NCBI GenBank assembly: GCA_900555165.1
Contig: USKE01000027.1
Span: 1 to 12,745, forward strand
DNA: 12,745 bases
DNA from: an uncultured Porphyromonadaceae bacterium
Lineage (GTDB): Bacteria; Bacteroidota; Bacteroidia; Bacteroidales; Muribaculaceae
Direction: 5' to 3'
The number at the start of each line of letters is the position of its first letter. Position 1 is the first letter of the stretch. Shown piece by piece: positions 6,076 to 12,745 of the stretch. The position numbers and the translations under genes are program-made. The notes beneath the pieces are model-generated. The model saw only the letters and a list, made by a program, of their open reading frames with translations. It searched no databases and had not been told where the DNA came from.

Positions 6076-7536
6076 ATGGAAGTAAAAGACCTTCAGCCCA
6101 AACAGGTGTTTGAGATTTTTGACCAGATCACAAAAATCCCCCGTCCCTCTAAGAAAGAGGAGAAAATCCGCGAGTATCTGCTTGATTTCGCAAAGAAACA
6201 CGGCATCGACGCCCATGCCGACAAAACGGGCAATGTAATCATGCGCAAACCGGCCACGCCGGGTCACGAAGATGCCCCCACGGTGATACTCCAGGGACAC
6301 ATGGATATGGTGTGCGAGAGCAATGACAAGTCGTTTGACTTCGAGAACAGCCCCATACAGACCATCGTCGACGGCGAATGGGTACGCGCCAACGGTACCA
6401 CCCTCGGCGCCGACAACGGTATCGGCGTGGCCGCCTCGCTGGCCATCATGGCTGACGAGAAGCTGGCGCACGGCCCGCTCGAGGCCCTCATCACTGTTGA
6501 CGAGGAGACCGGCATGACCGGCGCCAACGGCCTGGAGAAGGGCGAGCTCAAGGGAACCATCCTCATCAACCTCGACTCTGAGGATGACGCAGAGGTGTTC
6601 GTGGGCTGTGCCGGCGGCATCGACACCGTGGCCACCTTCACTTACAAGCGCTCGTGCGCTCCCGTCGATTTCCATTACTTCAAGATGGATGTGCGCGACG
6701 GTCTGGGCGGCCACTCGGGCGGCGACATCCACCTGGGCCGCGCCAATGCCAACAAGCTCGTGGCACGTTTCCTTTTCAACCTCATGAAGAACTCTGACGT
6801 GGCAATCTCGGAGATTGACGGCGGCAACCTGCGCAACGCCATTCCGCGCGCCGCCCACGCAGTGTTCGGCGTGCACACCTCACGCAAGGAGGATGTGCGC
6901 GTGGCCTTCAACAAATATATGGCCGACATCGAGGGCGAGTACGCCGGTCTCGAGGTCAACCTCAAGCTCGACCTTGAGTCGGTCGATAAACCCGAGTTCA
7001 CTCTTGACAGCGCCACATCGCGCAACCTTATCCTGTCTCTCTACTGCGCGCCTCACGGCGTGATCTCGATGAGCCGCGACATGCCGGGCCTTACCGAGAC
7101 CTCGACCAACCTGGCGTCGGTGAAGATGAAGGGCGACGACAAGATTCTCGTCACCACATCGCAGCGTTCGTGTGTCGACTCGCGCAAATATGACATCGCC
7201 AACCAAGTGGAGGCAGTCTTCACTCTGGCAGGCGCCGAGGTTGAGCATGGCGACGGCTATCCCGCATGGTCGCCCAACCTTGACTCGCGCATCATGCACA
7301 TCGTTTCCGACGCATACGAGGAGCTGTACGGCGTTAAACCCGCCATCAAGGCCATACATGCCGGTCTGGAGTGCGCGCTGTTCAAGCAGAACTATCCCGA
7401 CCTCGACATGGTGTCGTTCGGCCCGACCCTGCGCGACGTGCACTCGCCCTCTGAGCGCATGCACATCCCCGCTGTTGAGCGTTTCTGGGGCCAGCTGCGC
7501 CGCACCATCGAAAAGGTCGCCGACCTTAAGAAATAA
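6076..7536 (+). CDS. pepD: Aminoacyl-histidine dipeptidase PepD (M20C family)
   Basis: The 486-residue product has the usual length of PepD (peptidase D, Xaa-His dipeptidase), a cytoplasmic metallopeptidase that splits dipeptides such as carnosine. Metal-binding and catalytic residues are visible: His75 and Asp77 in QGHMDM, Asp113 in GADNGIG, Glu143-Glu144 in DEETGM, Asp167 in NLDSED and a late His456 in RDVHSPSE. The lid/dimerisation domain with GGHSGGDIH lies near 210-215 and onward. The start MEVKDLQPKQVFEIF matches family starts. No Shine-Dalgarno is present, as is usual for Bacteroidota. The gene is divergent from the small membrane protein unit and is followed by a hairpin, so it is probably monocistronic. 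Confidence 0.95.
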   Translation: MEVKDLQPKQVFEIFDQITKIPRPSKKEEKIREYLLDFAKKHGIDAHADKTGNVIMRKPATPGHEDAPTVILQGHMDMVCESNDKSFDFENSPIQTIVDGEWVRANGTTLGADNGIGVAASLAIMADEKLAHGPLEALITVDEETGMTGANGLEKGELKGTILINLDSEDDAEVFVGCAGGIDTVATFTYKRSCAPVDFHYFKMDVRDGLGGHSGGDIHLGRANANKLVARFLFNLMKNSDVAISEIDGGNLRNAIPRAAHAVFGVHTSRKEDVRVAFNKYMADIEGEYAGLEVNLKLDLESVDKPEFTLDSATSRNLILSLYCAPHGVISMSRDMPGLTETSTNLASVKMKGDDKILVTTSQRSCVDSRKYDIANQVEAVFTLAGAEVEHGDGYPAWSPNLDSRIMHIVSDAYEELYGVKPAIKAIHAGLECALFKQNYPDLDMVSFGPTLRDVHSPSERMHIPAVERFWGQLRRTIEKVADLKK

Positions 7537-7575
7537 CCCGGCGCCGGGTCATTTCCGGCTGCCGACTGTTAATAA

Positions 7576-7616
7576 AAACGGCGTGTCACTGATTTCACGT
7601 TGGTGACACGCCGTTT
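7576..7616 (+). terminator. Hairpin terminator after pepD
   Basis: AAACGGCGTGTCAC (7576-7589) pairs perfectly with GTGACACGCCGTTT (7603-7616), a 14-bp stem with a 13-base loop. The following bases are only partly T-rich, so termination may be less efficient than at the other hairpins. It ends 37 bases before the next ATG. Confidence 0.65.
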
Positions 7617-7653
7617 CCTATATTCTTCTTACCCGATTAATCCACGACATCCC

Positions 7654-8436
7654 ATGAAACAACTGCCCCTTCTGGTAGCCTTGACGGTTGCCGCGGCATC
7701 GCTTGCCGCCCGGGAGCCTGAATCTACAGCTGTTCCTGACACGATACCGGTATTCGGTACCGGGCGCCAGGTCGTGAATCCCGAGGAGTGGGTCGACACC
7801 GCTCTGCTGCATCCGCATCAGCGCCCGGCCGATGATCCGCGCCGCTATGACCGGCTCACCGAAGATGATTACCGCGAGGTGGCCGAGGAGCTGGGGGTTG
7901 AGGTGGCTGCCATAAAGGCCGTGGTTGATATCGAGGCCGGCAAGGCACACAAAGGGTTCTGGGCACCGGGAAAGCCGATTATAAACTTCGACCTTACGAT
8001 GTTCCGCAAGTTCGCGCCGCGCAACGGACTTTCGCTGGCCACGGCCAGGAAAAAGGCTCCCGTGATTTTCTCTCGCCCCGACGCACGCAAATATGGTTCG
8101 CAGCAGGCCGGTCAGCAGGCACGCCTGGACGCTGCATGTGCCCTTTGCCCGGCCGCCGGTATCGAGGGCACTTTCTGGGGCATGTTTCAGATCGGCGGTT
8201 TCAACTGGAAAAAACTCGGTTTCGAGTCGCCCGAGGCGTTCGCCAAGGCTATGTCACATTCCGAGCGCGCCCAGCTTGAGATTTTTGCCCATTTTCTAAA
8301 AACATTTAATATGGTCGACGACATCCGCAACCGGCAATGGCTTAAATTCGCGCTGAAGTATAATGGCCCGCGGGCAAAATCTCGCGGTTATCACACGCGC
8401 ATGGCCGCCGCCTATAATCGCTATAAAAAGGAATAG
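7654..8436 (+). CDS. Secreted N-acetylmuramidase-family (DUF3380-like) protein
   Basis: The 260-residue product starts MKQLPLLVALTVAAASLAA, a Sec signal peptide likely cut near residue 18-19. I prefer ATG 7654 to the longer frame from 7600 because it places the signal peptide at the very N-terminus. After a low-complexity region (~20-65), the N-acetylmuramidase domain fills about 70-260. It has VVDIEAGKAHKGFW (91-103), where Glu94 is the candidate catalytic acid, then PIINFDLTMFRKF, a GMFQIGGFNW segment, and a C-terminal LKYNGP...YHTRMAAAYN motif. Members cut the glycan strand of peptidoglycan; here it would act in the periplasm, either in wall turnover or against other cells. No immunity gene or secretion system is adjacent, which favours turnover. 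Confidence 0.85.
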   Translation: MKQLPLLVALTVAAASLAAREPESTAVPDTIPVFGTGRQVVNPEEWVDTALLHPHQRPADDPRRYDRLTEDDYREVAEELGVEVAAIKAVVDIEAGKAHKGFWAPGKPIINFDLTMFRKFAPRNGLSLATARKKAPVIFSRPDARKYGSQQAGQQARLDAACALCPAAGIEGTFWGMFQIGGFNWKKLGFESPEAFAKAMSHSERAQLEIFAHFLKTFNMVDDIRNRQWLKFALKYNGPRAKSRGYHTRMAAAYNRYKKE

Positions 8437-8576
8437 GCCGTTGGAGGGCGCCCGGAGGTCTTGAAGAGCTAAAAAAAGTTGAAAAAATATTGAGTGTATA
8501 ACATGCTGAAAATTTGAAACTTGATGGCGCCGGAGACAAAAATGTCAAAAAAACTTCAAAAAAAGTGGTCGAAAAA

Positions 8577-8608
8577 TTTGCACGGTTCCAAAAAAGGCTA
8601 TAACTTTG
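8577..8608 (+). promoter_or_regulatory. Bacteroidota promoter of tRNA-Asp
   Basis: TTTG at 8577-8580 and TAACTTTG at 8601-8608 match the -33 and -7 consensus with a 20-base spacer. Transcription should start near 8612-8616, giving a leader of about 70 bases before the tRNA. That leader contains a small GCTCAG/CTGAGC hairpin at 8638-8653. Confidence 0.75.
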
Positions 8609-8686
8609 CACTCGCAATCGGGAAACAAACCCACGATGCTCAGAGCGCTGAGCGGAGGCAAGTAACCCGGGCAACTTCTTAAAACT

Positions 8687-8760
8687 GGTGCGGTAGTTCA
8701 GCTGGTTAGAATACCTGCCTGTCACGCAGGGGGTCGCGAGTTCGAGTCTCGTCCGCACCG
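8687..8760 (+). tRNA. tRNA-Asp (anticodon GTC)
   Basis: The 74-base cloverleaf has acceptor arms GGTGCGG (8687-8693) and CCGCACC (8753-8759) with discriminator G8760, as expected for aspartate. The anticodon stem CCTGC/GCAGG encloses the loop CTGTCAC with anticodon GTC at 8721-8723. The T-arm carries GTTCGAGTC. The CCA end is not encoded and must be added after transcription. It is a single tRNA with its own promoter and terminator. Confidence 0.97.
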
Positions 8761-8773
8761 CTGGAGAGAGAGG

Positions 8774-8821
8774 AGAATGAGTAAGTGTCAATTTTCGGAT
8801 TGCCTTGCTCATTCTTTTTTT
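8774..8821 (+). terminator. Intrinsic terminator after tRNA-Asp
   Basis: AGAATGAGTAAG (8774-8785) pairs with CTTGCTCATTCT (8804-8815) over 12 positions with one wobble, and seven T bases (8815-8821) follow. The position 13 bases after the tRNA fits termination of the tRNA transcript. Confidence 0.88.
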
Positions 8822-8831
8822 GTGCCTGCAG

Positions 8832-8876
8832 GCGTCAGACTGGTCGGACAAGTCGGACTCGTCGGGCGGGTCTGAC
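8832..8876. repeat. Five imperfect tandem copies of a 9-base unit (NNGTCGGAC type)
   Basis: Successive 9-mers are GCGTCAGAC, TGGTCGGAC, AAGTCGGAC, TCGTCGGGC and GGGTCTGAC, all sharing GTCNGNC in the same phase. On the minus strand, in one frame, they spell a degenerate Ser-Asp-rich pattern, but no real gene is evident. Similar short intergenic repeats are, from memory, scattered in Bacteroidales genomes and vary in copy number. Confidence 0.65.
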
Positions 8877-8909
8877 CCCGGGAGCGCCCCAACCATAGTA
8901 GGCCGCCGG

Positions 8910-8937
8910 TTGTTGTGATATCGGATATCATCAACAA
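8910..8937. promoter_or_regulatory. Long inverted repeat before the DUF488 gene (candidate operator)
   Basis: TTGTTGTGATATC at 8910-8922 matches the reverse complement of 8924-8937 over 13 bases, with one unpaired T (8931) and a central G. The core TGATATC-G-GATATCA is perfect. It ends 5 bases before the ATG, so a bound protein, or the folded leader if transcribed, could block expression. There is no T-run after it, so it is not a terminator. Confidence 0.5.
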
Positions 8938-8942
8938 AGACT

Positions 8943-9299
8943 ATGAAACAGATCATAACTATAAAGCGTGCGTATGATGCCGCCTCGCCCGACGACGGCT
9001 ACCGGGTCTATATCGACCGCCTTTGGCCGCGCGGACTCTCTCACGAGACTTTCCATTACGATTGGTGGGACAAGGAGATTGCCCCCTCTACAGAACTCCG
9101 CGAATGGTTCCATGCCGACCCCGACGGGCGGTGGGATGCTTTCCGCCAGCGGTATGCCGCCGAACTTTCCGCCAGTCCGGCTTTCGCCACACTGCGCGCC
9201 GCCATAGCCGGCAAGCCCAGGGTCACGTTGCTTTATTCCTCGCATGACCACGAGCACAACAATGCGGTGGTGGTTCAGGATATGCTTTCGCGTGAATGA
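8943..9299 (+). CDS. DUF488 family protein
   Basis: The 118-residue product matches DUF488, a small cytoplasmic family of unknown function. Visible family motifs are RVYIDRLWPRG (~21-31), a WW-containing segment (~41-42), WFHADPDGRWDAFRQRY (~54-70) and the C-terminal LLYSSHDHEHNNAVV (~96-110). Its length is normal for the family. It starts 5 bases after a long inverted repeat, which may control it, and stands alone between the tRNA-Asp terminator and the riboflavin synthase promoter. Members often sit near stress or MarR-type regulators, but none is seen here. No catalytic role can be assigned from sequence. Confidence 0.88.
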   Translation: MKQIITIKRAYDAASPDDGYRVYIDRLWPRGLSHETFHYDWWDKEIAPSTELREWFHADPDGRWDAFRQRYAAELSASPAFATLRAAIAGKPRVTLLYSSHDHEHNNAVVVQDMLSRE

Positions 9300-9321
9300 C
9301 GGCTTTTTCGGTGAAAATTGT

Positions 9322-9329
9322 TATCTTTG
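9322..9329 (+). promoter_or_regulatory. Bacteroidota -7 promoter element of ribE
   Basis: TATCTTTG fits TAnnTTTG and implies transcription from about 9334, leaving a leader of roughly 70 bases before riboflavin synthase. No TTTG element is evident at the -33 distance, and the leader does not show an FMN riboswitch. Confidence 0.5.
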
Positions 9330-9406
9330 TGGCTGATAACTTAGTCAAGATACAATTGGAGGTTGTCTGGCATCTGTTTCAGGCACTCTCTTAACCACCG
9401 AATAAT

Positions 9407-10012
9407 ATGTTTTCAGGAATTGTTGAGGAGGCCGCGCGCCTCGTCGGTCTGCGCCGCGAGGGCGGCAATGTGCATCTTACGCTCAGCTGCGGATTTGTCG
9501 ACGAACTCAAAATCGACCAGTCTGTGGCCCACAACGGCGTGTGTCTGACAGTAGTGGCCCTGCCGGGCGACGGCACCTATACCGTGACCGCCATAGAGGA
9601 GACTCTGCGCCGCTCGAATCTCGGCACTCTCGAGGTTGGCGACCTGGTGAACGTGGAGCGCTGCATGCTCATGAACGGGCGCCTTGACGGCCATATCGTG
9701 CAGGGGCATGTTGACTGCACCGCCCGCTGTGTGGAAGTCACCGAGGTCGAGGGCTCCACATATTTCAAGTTCAGCTATGAGGTTGACCCGGGCATGGTGC
9801 GCAAGGGCTACATGACGGTCGAGAAGGGTTCGGTGACCGTAAACGGCGTGAGCCTCACGGTCTGTGACTCGGAACGTGACTCGTTCAGGGTGGCGATAAT
9901 CCCCTACACGTTCGAGCATACCAATTTCTGCAACATCAAAGTCGGGTCGGTGGTCAACCTTGAGTTCGACATCATCGGCAAATATATCTGCCGCCTCAAC
10001 GAACTCTCGTAA
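9407..10012 (+). CDS. ribE: Riboflavin synthase, alpha subunit
   Basis: The 201-residue product has the two-fold lumazine-binding barrel of riboflavin synthase, which turns two molecules of 6,7-dimethyl-8-ribityllumazine into riboflavin and its pyrimidinedione by-product. It starts with the diagnostic MFSGIVEE. Barrel one (~1-95) contains AHNGVCLTV (41-49) with Cys46; barrel two (~96-190) contains GHIVQGHVD (95-103) and the paired NGVSLTV (146-152). The IPYTFEHTNF segment (165-174) is also family-typical. Length is normal and all key motifs are present. The GH31 gene starts 37 bases after the stop with no terminator between, so the two may share a transcript, though the functions are unrelated. 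The symbol ribC is also used for this enzyme. Confidence 0.95.
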   Translation: MFSGIVEEAARLVGLRREGGNVHLTLSCGFVDELKIDQSVAHNGVCLTVVALPGDGTYTVTAIEETLRRSNLGTLEVGDLVNVERCMLMNGRLDGHIVQGHVDCTARCVEVTEVEGSTYFKFSYEVDPGMVRKGYMTVEKGSVTVNGVSLTVCDSERDSFRVAIIPYTFEHTNFCNIKVGSVVNLEFDIIGKYICRLNELS

Positions 10013-10049
10013 TCTGCCCTCAAAACCGCAAACATATCTTACTTACACC

Positions 10050-12419
10050 ATGAAATATAGAATAGCGCCGGTGATGCTTGCCGGCGGCATTATGCTGGGT
10101 GGCATCGCTGTCGCCGAGAACCGCATCAGCGTCGACACCCCGCAGGGACGCACAGTAACCGTCGAGGCCGTGACCCCGACAATCTTCAGAGTATCCAACA
10201 CGGCACAGGGCACAGCCCCTGCACCATCACGCATAGCCCTGCCGCAGAGCGGCACGGTGGCCGGCGAGATCGAGAGTCCGGGACGCCCCGGGTTTACCTC
10301 GCTGCGCCTCCCCTCAGGGGCTGTGGCGCGCATCGACGCCAACGGCATCGCCGGTCCCGGTGGAGCCAATCCGGTTGTGGATTCGGGCACACGCGGCACC
10401 GACGCGCGCGGCCGTCGTGTGGTAAGGCTTACCGGATCGCATGCCGGAGCGCATGTATACGGCGCGGGCGAGCGCGGTTTCACATACAATCTCGCGGGCG
10501 ATACCCTTGAGGTCTACAACACGCAGAATTACGGTTACACCGAAGGCGACCCGCGAATCCGCCGCATGAACATAACCATGCCCCTGCTGGTGTCGCCCTA
10601 CGGGTATGCCGTGCTGTTTGACGACATCGCTGCGGCCGACATGGTCTTCGGCGACACGATAGCATATCACTCAGAGGCGCCACAGGACCTGTCGTATTAC
10701 GTGATCTATTCGCCCGAGGGTTTCACCGGCGTCACAGGCCAGGTCACCTCGCTTGTAGGCCGTCAGGAACTCCCGCCGTTCTGGGCTCTGGGCTACATAA
10801 CTTCGAAATACGGCTACCGCACCGAACGGCAGGCCCGCGAGGTGGTGGATTCGCTCAAGACTGCCGGTTATCCTGTCGACGGTATGGTGCTTGACCTCTA
10901 CTGGTATGGCAAGGAGCAGGATATGGGGCGTCTGGCCTGGGAACCCGAGCAGTGGCCCGACCCGGTGAAGATGCTCGCCGACCTCAAGGAGAAAGGTGTC
11001 AACATGGTGGCCATCTCGCAGCCTTTCGTGCTGAAGAACGGAAAGGCGCTCGACAATTTCAATTTCATGAACGACCGCCGCATGTTCGGCCGCGACTCGC
11101 TGGGCAACACCCATGAGGTGACCATCTGGGTAGGCGAGGGGGGCATGTTCGACATGTCGAATCCCGACACACGCGCCTGGCTGCGCCAGCGCTACAAGGA
11201 GCTGACCGATAGCGGCATGACCGGCTGGTGGGGCGACCTTGGCGAGCCTGAGGCACACCCCGCCACGATGCGTCACGCCAACGGCCTGACGGCGCGCCAG
11301 TATCACAACTATTACGGCAACGACTGGAGCTCGATTGTCTACAATCTGTTTGCCGAGGAGTATCCCGAAACGCGCCTGATGGCGCTGATGCGCGGCGGCA
11401 CCACAGGACTCCAGCGTTACAGTGTGTTCCCCTGGTCGACCGACGTGTCGCGCTCGTGGGGCGGTCTCCAGCCTCAGATAAAGATCATGCTCAACGCCGG
11501 ACTGTCGGGTCTGGGCTACATGAGTCACGACGTGGGCGGTTTCGCCATCGACAAGGAACACCCCTACGACCCCGAGCTTTATGTGCGCTGGCTGCAGCTT
11601 GGCCTGTTCTCGCCGGTTCTGCGCACCCACTCGCAGGAATTCGCCGAGCCGTATATCTACACCGATCAGCAGGACATTGTTCTGCCCCTGGTGCGCGAAC
11701 GTTACCGCTGGCTCCCTTACAACTACACCCTCGCATACGAGAACGCCACCAAGGGTATGCCGCTGGTGCGCCCGGTCGGTTTCTATGAGGAGAACCCCGC
11801 CGCCACCGACACCATCGTCAACGAATACCTCTGGGGGCACGACGTGCTTGTGGCCCCGGTGCTGACCCCTGCCACCGACCGCCGCGAGGTATATTTCCCC
11901 GAAACGGGGGCATCGTGGGTCGATATCAACAATCCCTCTCATGTATATGCCGGCGGTACTTCGGCCACTGTGGACGCTCCGCTGAGCGTGTTGCCGCTCT
12001 TTGCACGTGCCGGAGCGCTGATAGCCACCGCCGACTATCACATGGGTAATGTGGGCGACTATACCCCCTCGCGCTACACTATAAACTATTATCCCGGCAA
12101 GCGCGACGGCGAGTCGCAGTGTGTCGTGTTCGAGGATGACAGGCAGTCGCGTTCGTCGCTCTCGAAAGGCAACTACGCGCTGCTCACGGTCGAGGCCGAC
12201 AACCAGCCCAAGTACACCACGCTGACTGTGACTGCTGAAGGCGCATACCCCGGCATGCCCGAGGCCCGCGACCTCACTTTCAAGGTCAACGGCATGGCCA
12301 AGGCGCCGCGCTCGGTAACTGCCAATGGCATGCAGGTGAATGCCATATTTGACCGCGGCACACTCACGATACCCGTCACGGGCACCGCGCTGCCGCTTTC
12401 AATCATCATAGACAAATGA
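10050..12419 (+). CDS. Secreted glycoside hydrolase family 31 enzyme (alpha-glucosidase or 4-alpha-glucosyltransferase)
   Basis: The 789-residue product starts at ATG 10050 with a Sec signal peptide likely cut after AVA (residue ~22). The longer frame from 9960 would overlap ribE and bury that signal. An N-terminal beta-sandwich (~25-235) carries GAGERGF near 130-140. The GH31 barrel (~240-590) has the nucleophile motif WWGDLGEPE with Asp396, the acid/base motif WSTD with Asp465 and SHDVGGF (492-498). The C-terminal beta domains include a DUF5110-like segment with CVVFEDD. GH31 enzymes act on alpha-glucosides with retention. The form GDLGEPE resembles oligosaccharide 4-alpha-glucosyltransferases of the Agd31B type rather than plain maltases, an inference only. 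No SusC/SusD pair is in view, so this is not an obvious polysaccharide utilisation locus. The DUF4491 gene overlaps its stop. Confidence 0.93.
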   Translation: MKYRIAPVMLAGGIMLGGIAVAENRISVDTPQGRTVTVEAVTPTIFRVSNTAQGTAPAPSRIALPQSGTVAGEIESPGRPGFTSLRLPSGAVARIDANGIAGPGGANPVVDSGTRGTDARGRRVVRLTGSHAGAHVYGAGERGFTYNLAGDTLEVYNTQNYGYTEGDPRIRRMNITMPLLVSPYGYAVLFDDIAAADMVFGDTIAYHSEAPQDLSYYVIYSPEGFTGVTGQVTSLVGRQELPPFWALGYITSKYGYRTERQAREVVDSLKTAGYPVDGMVLDLYWYGKEQDMGRLAWEPEQWPDPVKMLADLKEKGVNMVAISQPFVLKNGKALDNFNFMNDRRMFGRDSLGNTHEVTIWVGEGGMFDMSNPDTRAWLRQRYKELTDSGMTGWWGDLGEPEAHPATMRHANGLTARQYHNYYGNDWSSIVYNLFAEEYPETRLMALMRGGTTGLQRYSVFPWSTDVSRSWGGLQPQIKIMLNAGLSGLGYMSHDVGGFAIDKEHPYDPELYVRWLQLGLFSPVLRTHSQEFAEPYIYTDQQDIVLPLVRERYRWLPYNYTLAYENATKGMPLVRPVGFYEENPAATDTIVNEYLWGHDVLVAPVLTPATDRREVYFPETGASWVDINNPSHVYAGGTSATVDAPLSVLPLFARAGALIATADYHMGNVGDYTPSRYTINYYPGKRDGESQCVVFEDDRQSRSSLSKGNYALLTVEADNQPKYTTLTVTAEGAYPGMPEARDLTFKVNGMAKAPRSVTANGMQVNAIFDRGTLTIPVTGTALPLSIIIDK

Positions 12420-12724
12420 CGGAATTTATCGCAGACAACAATCTGACAGGCCTCCTTCTGGGGGCCTGCAGTTTCCTGATCATAGGCCTTTTCCACCCGT
12501 TGGTCATAAAAGGCGAATACTACTTCGGCACCCGTTGCTGGTGGGCGTTTCTGCTCCTCGGCATCGGGTCGGCCGCGGGGTCGGTGTGCGTCGACGGCTT
12601 TTTCGGGCAGACCCTGCTGGGGGTGCTCGCCTTCTCGTCGTTCTGGAGCATCCTTGAGGTGTTTGAGCAGCGCGACCGTGTGGCCAAAGGGTGGTTCCCG
12701 CGCAACCCCAAACGCAAAAAATGA
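12416..12724 (+). CDS. DUF4491 family small membrane protein
   Basis: The 102-residue product has three predicted membrane helices (about 10-30, 41-59 and 62-80) and a basic tail with GWFPRNPKRKK. HPLVIKGEY after helix one and the FWSILEVFEQ...RVAKGWFPRNP end are features of DUF4491, a family common in Bacteroidota with no known function. The ATG overlaps the GH31 stop as ATGA, so the two genes are translationally coupled and on one transcript. The membrane topology places most basic residues at the C-terminus, probably in the cytoplasm. The 21 bases after the stop contain TGGCGCCA and then the window ends, so its terminator is not seen. Confidence 0.88.
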   Translation: MTEFIADNNLTGLLLGACSFLIIGLFHPLVIKGEYYFGTRCWWAFLLLGIGSAAGSVCVDGFFGQTLLGVLAFSSFWSILEVFEQRDRVAKGWFPRNPKRKK

Positions 12725-12745
12725 CGCCTGTGGCGCCACATCACC

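Noticed and set aside
7654..8436. Secreted antibacterial effector with an immunity partner
   Set aside because: No small immunity-like gene follows, the next gene is a tRNA, and no type VI components are present; an ordinary wall-turnover enzyme is more likely.
8437..8576. Possible small gene in the AT-rich stretch before the tRNA-Asp promoter
   Set aside because: No frame of useful length with a recognisable product is present; the GGGCGCCC palindrome at 8446-8453 is too short to call and has no T-run after it.
9330..9406. FMN riboswitch in the ribE leader
   Set aside because: The leader is only about 70 bases long and shows none of the conserved multi-stem pattern of the FMN element.
10671..12041. 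456-codon minus-strand open frame opposite the GH31 gene
   Set aside because: It lies wholly antisense to a clear GH31 domain, its product has no recognisable domain and is rich in His, Val and Arg as expected from reading GC-rich coding DNA backwards.

Overview
The window reads as two unlike pieces of DNA. From about 2.5 kb to the right end it looks like a GC-rich member of the Bacteroidales, most likely the Muribaculaceae. Genes there lack clear Shine-Dalgarno sequences, and several are preceded by the Bacteroidota promoter signature TAnnTTTG, twice with a TTTG element 20-21 bases upstream. Products such as DUF4491, the PhoH-PurC pair and a GH31 enzyme fit that group. From 1 to about 2.5 kb it looks like a Gram-positive gut bacterium, probably of the Coriobacteriia. 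It has a sigma70-type promoter, a strong GAGGAGG ribosome binding site, a choline-binding-repeat surface protein and an L,D-transpeptidase domain. The two pieces meet inside one open reading frame (2150-3094, minus): the first ~199 residues are SAICAR synthetase (PurC) and the last ~115 are a YkuD-type L,D-transpeptidase. Both halves are incomplete, and the meeting point is a short stretch both families could share. I read this as an assembly chimera rather than a natural fusion.

Left piece (1-~2497): an AT-richer, mostly non-coding head (1-378) carries a 15-base palindrome, two interleaved inverted repeats with pseudoknot topology, a promoter and a 12-base palindrome at the expected transcription start. 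A 560-residue repeat protein follows (379-2061), then a hairpin terminator shared with the converging L,D-transpeptidase fragment. The first ~40 residues of the repeat protein look cytoplasmic and carry no signal peptide, so there may be a second discontinuity near 500.

Right piece (~2498-12745): phoH and purC form a minus-strand pair. A plus-strand ORF6N-domain gene has an apparent 7-base deletion just before its usable ATG. It converges on a minus-strand pair consisting of a small membrane protein and an OmpH/Skp-like lipoprotein. From 6076 onward everything is on the plus strand: PepD dipeptidase, a secreted N-acetylmuramidase-family protein, tRNA-Asp with a textbook Bacteroidales promoter and an intrinsic terminator, a 9-base tandem repeat, a DUF488 gene behind a long inverted repeat, riboflavin synthase, a secreted GH31 glycosidase/transglucosidase and a DUF4491 membrane protein. 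The last three probably form one transcription unit. The 8437-8576 interval holds no gene I can support.

Most of the right side is ordinary housekeeping content. The items worth a second look are the PurC/L,D-transpeptidase junction, the pseudoknot-like element at 173-226, the ORF6N frame break, the 9-base tandem repeat and the inverted repeat before DUF488. I found no CRISPR array, transposase, integrase or recognisable new multi-gene defence or metabolic system.
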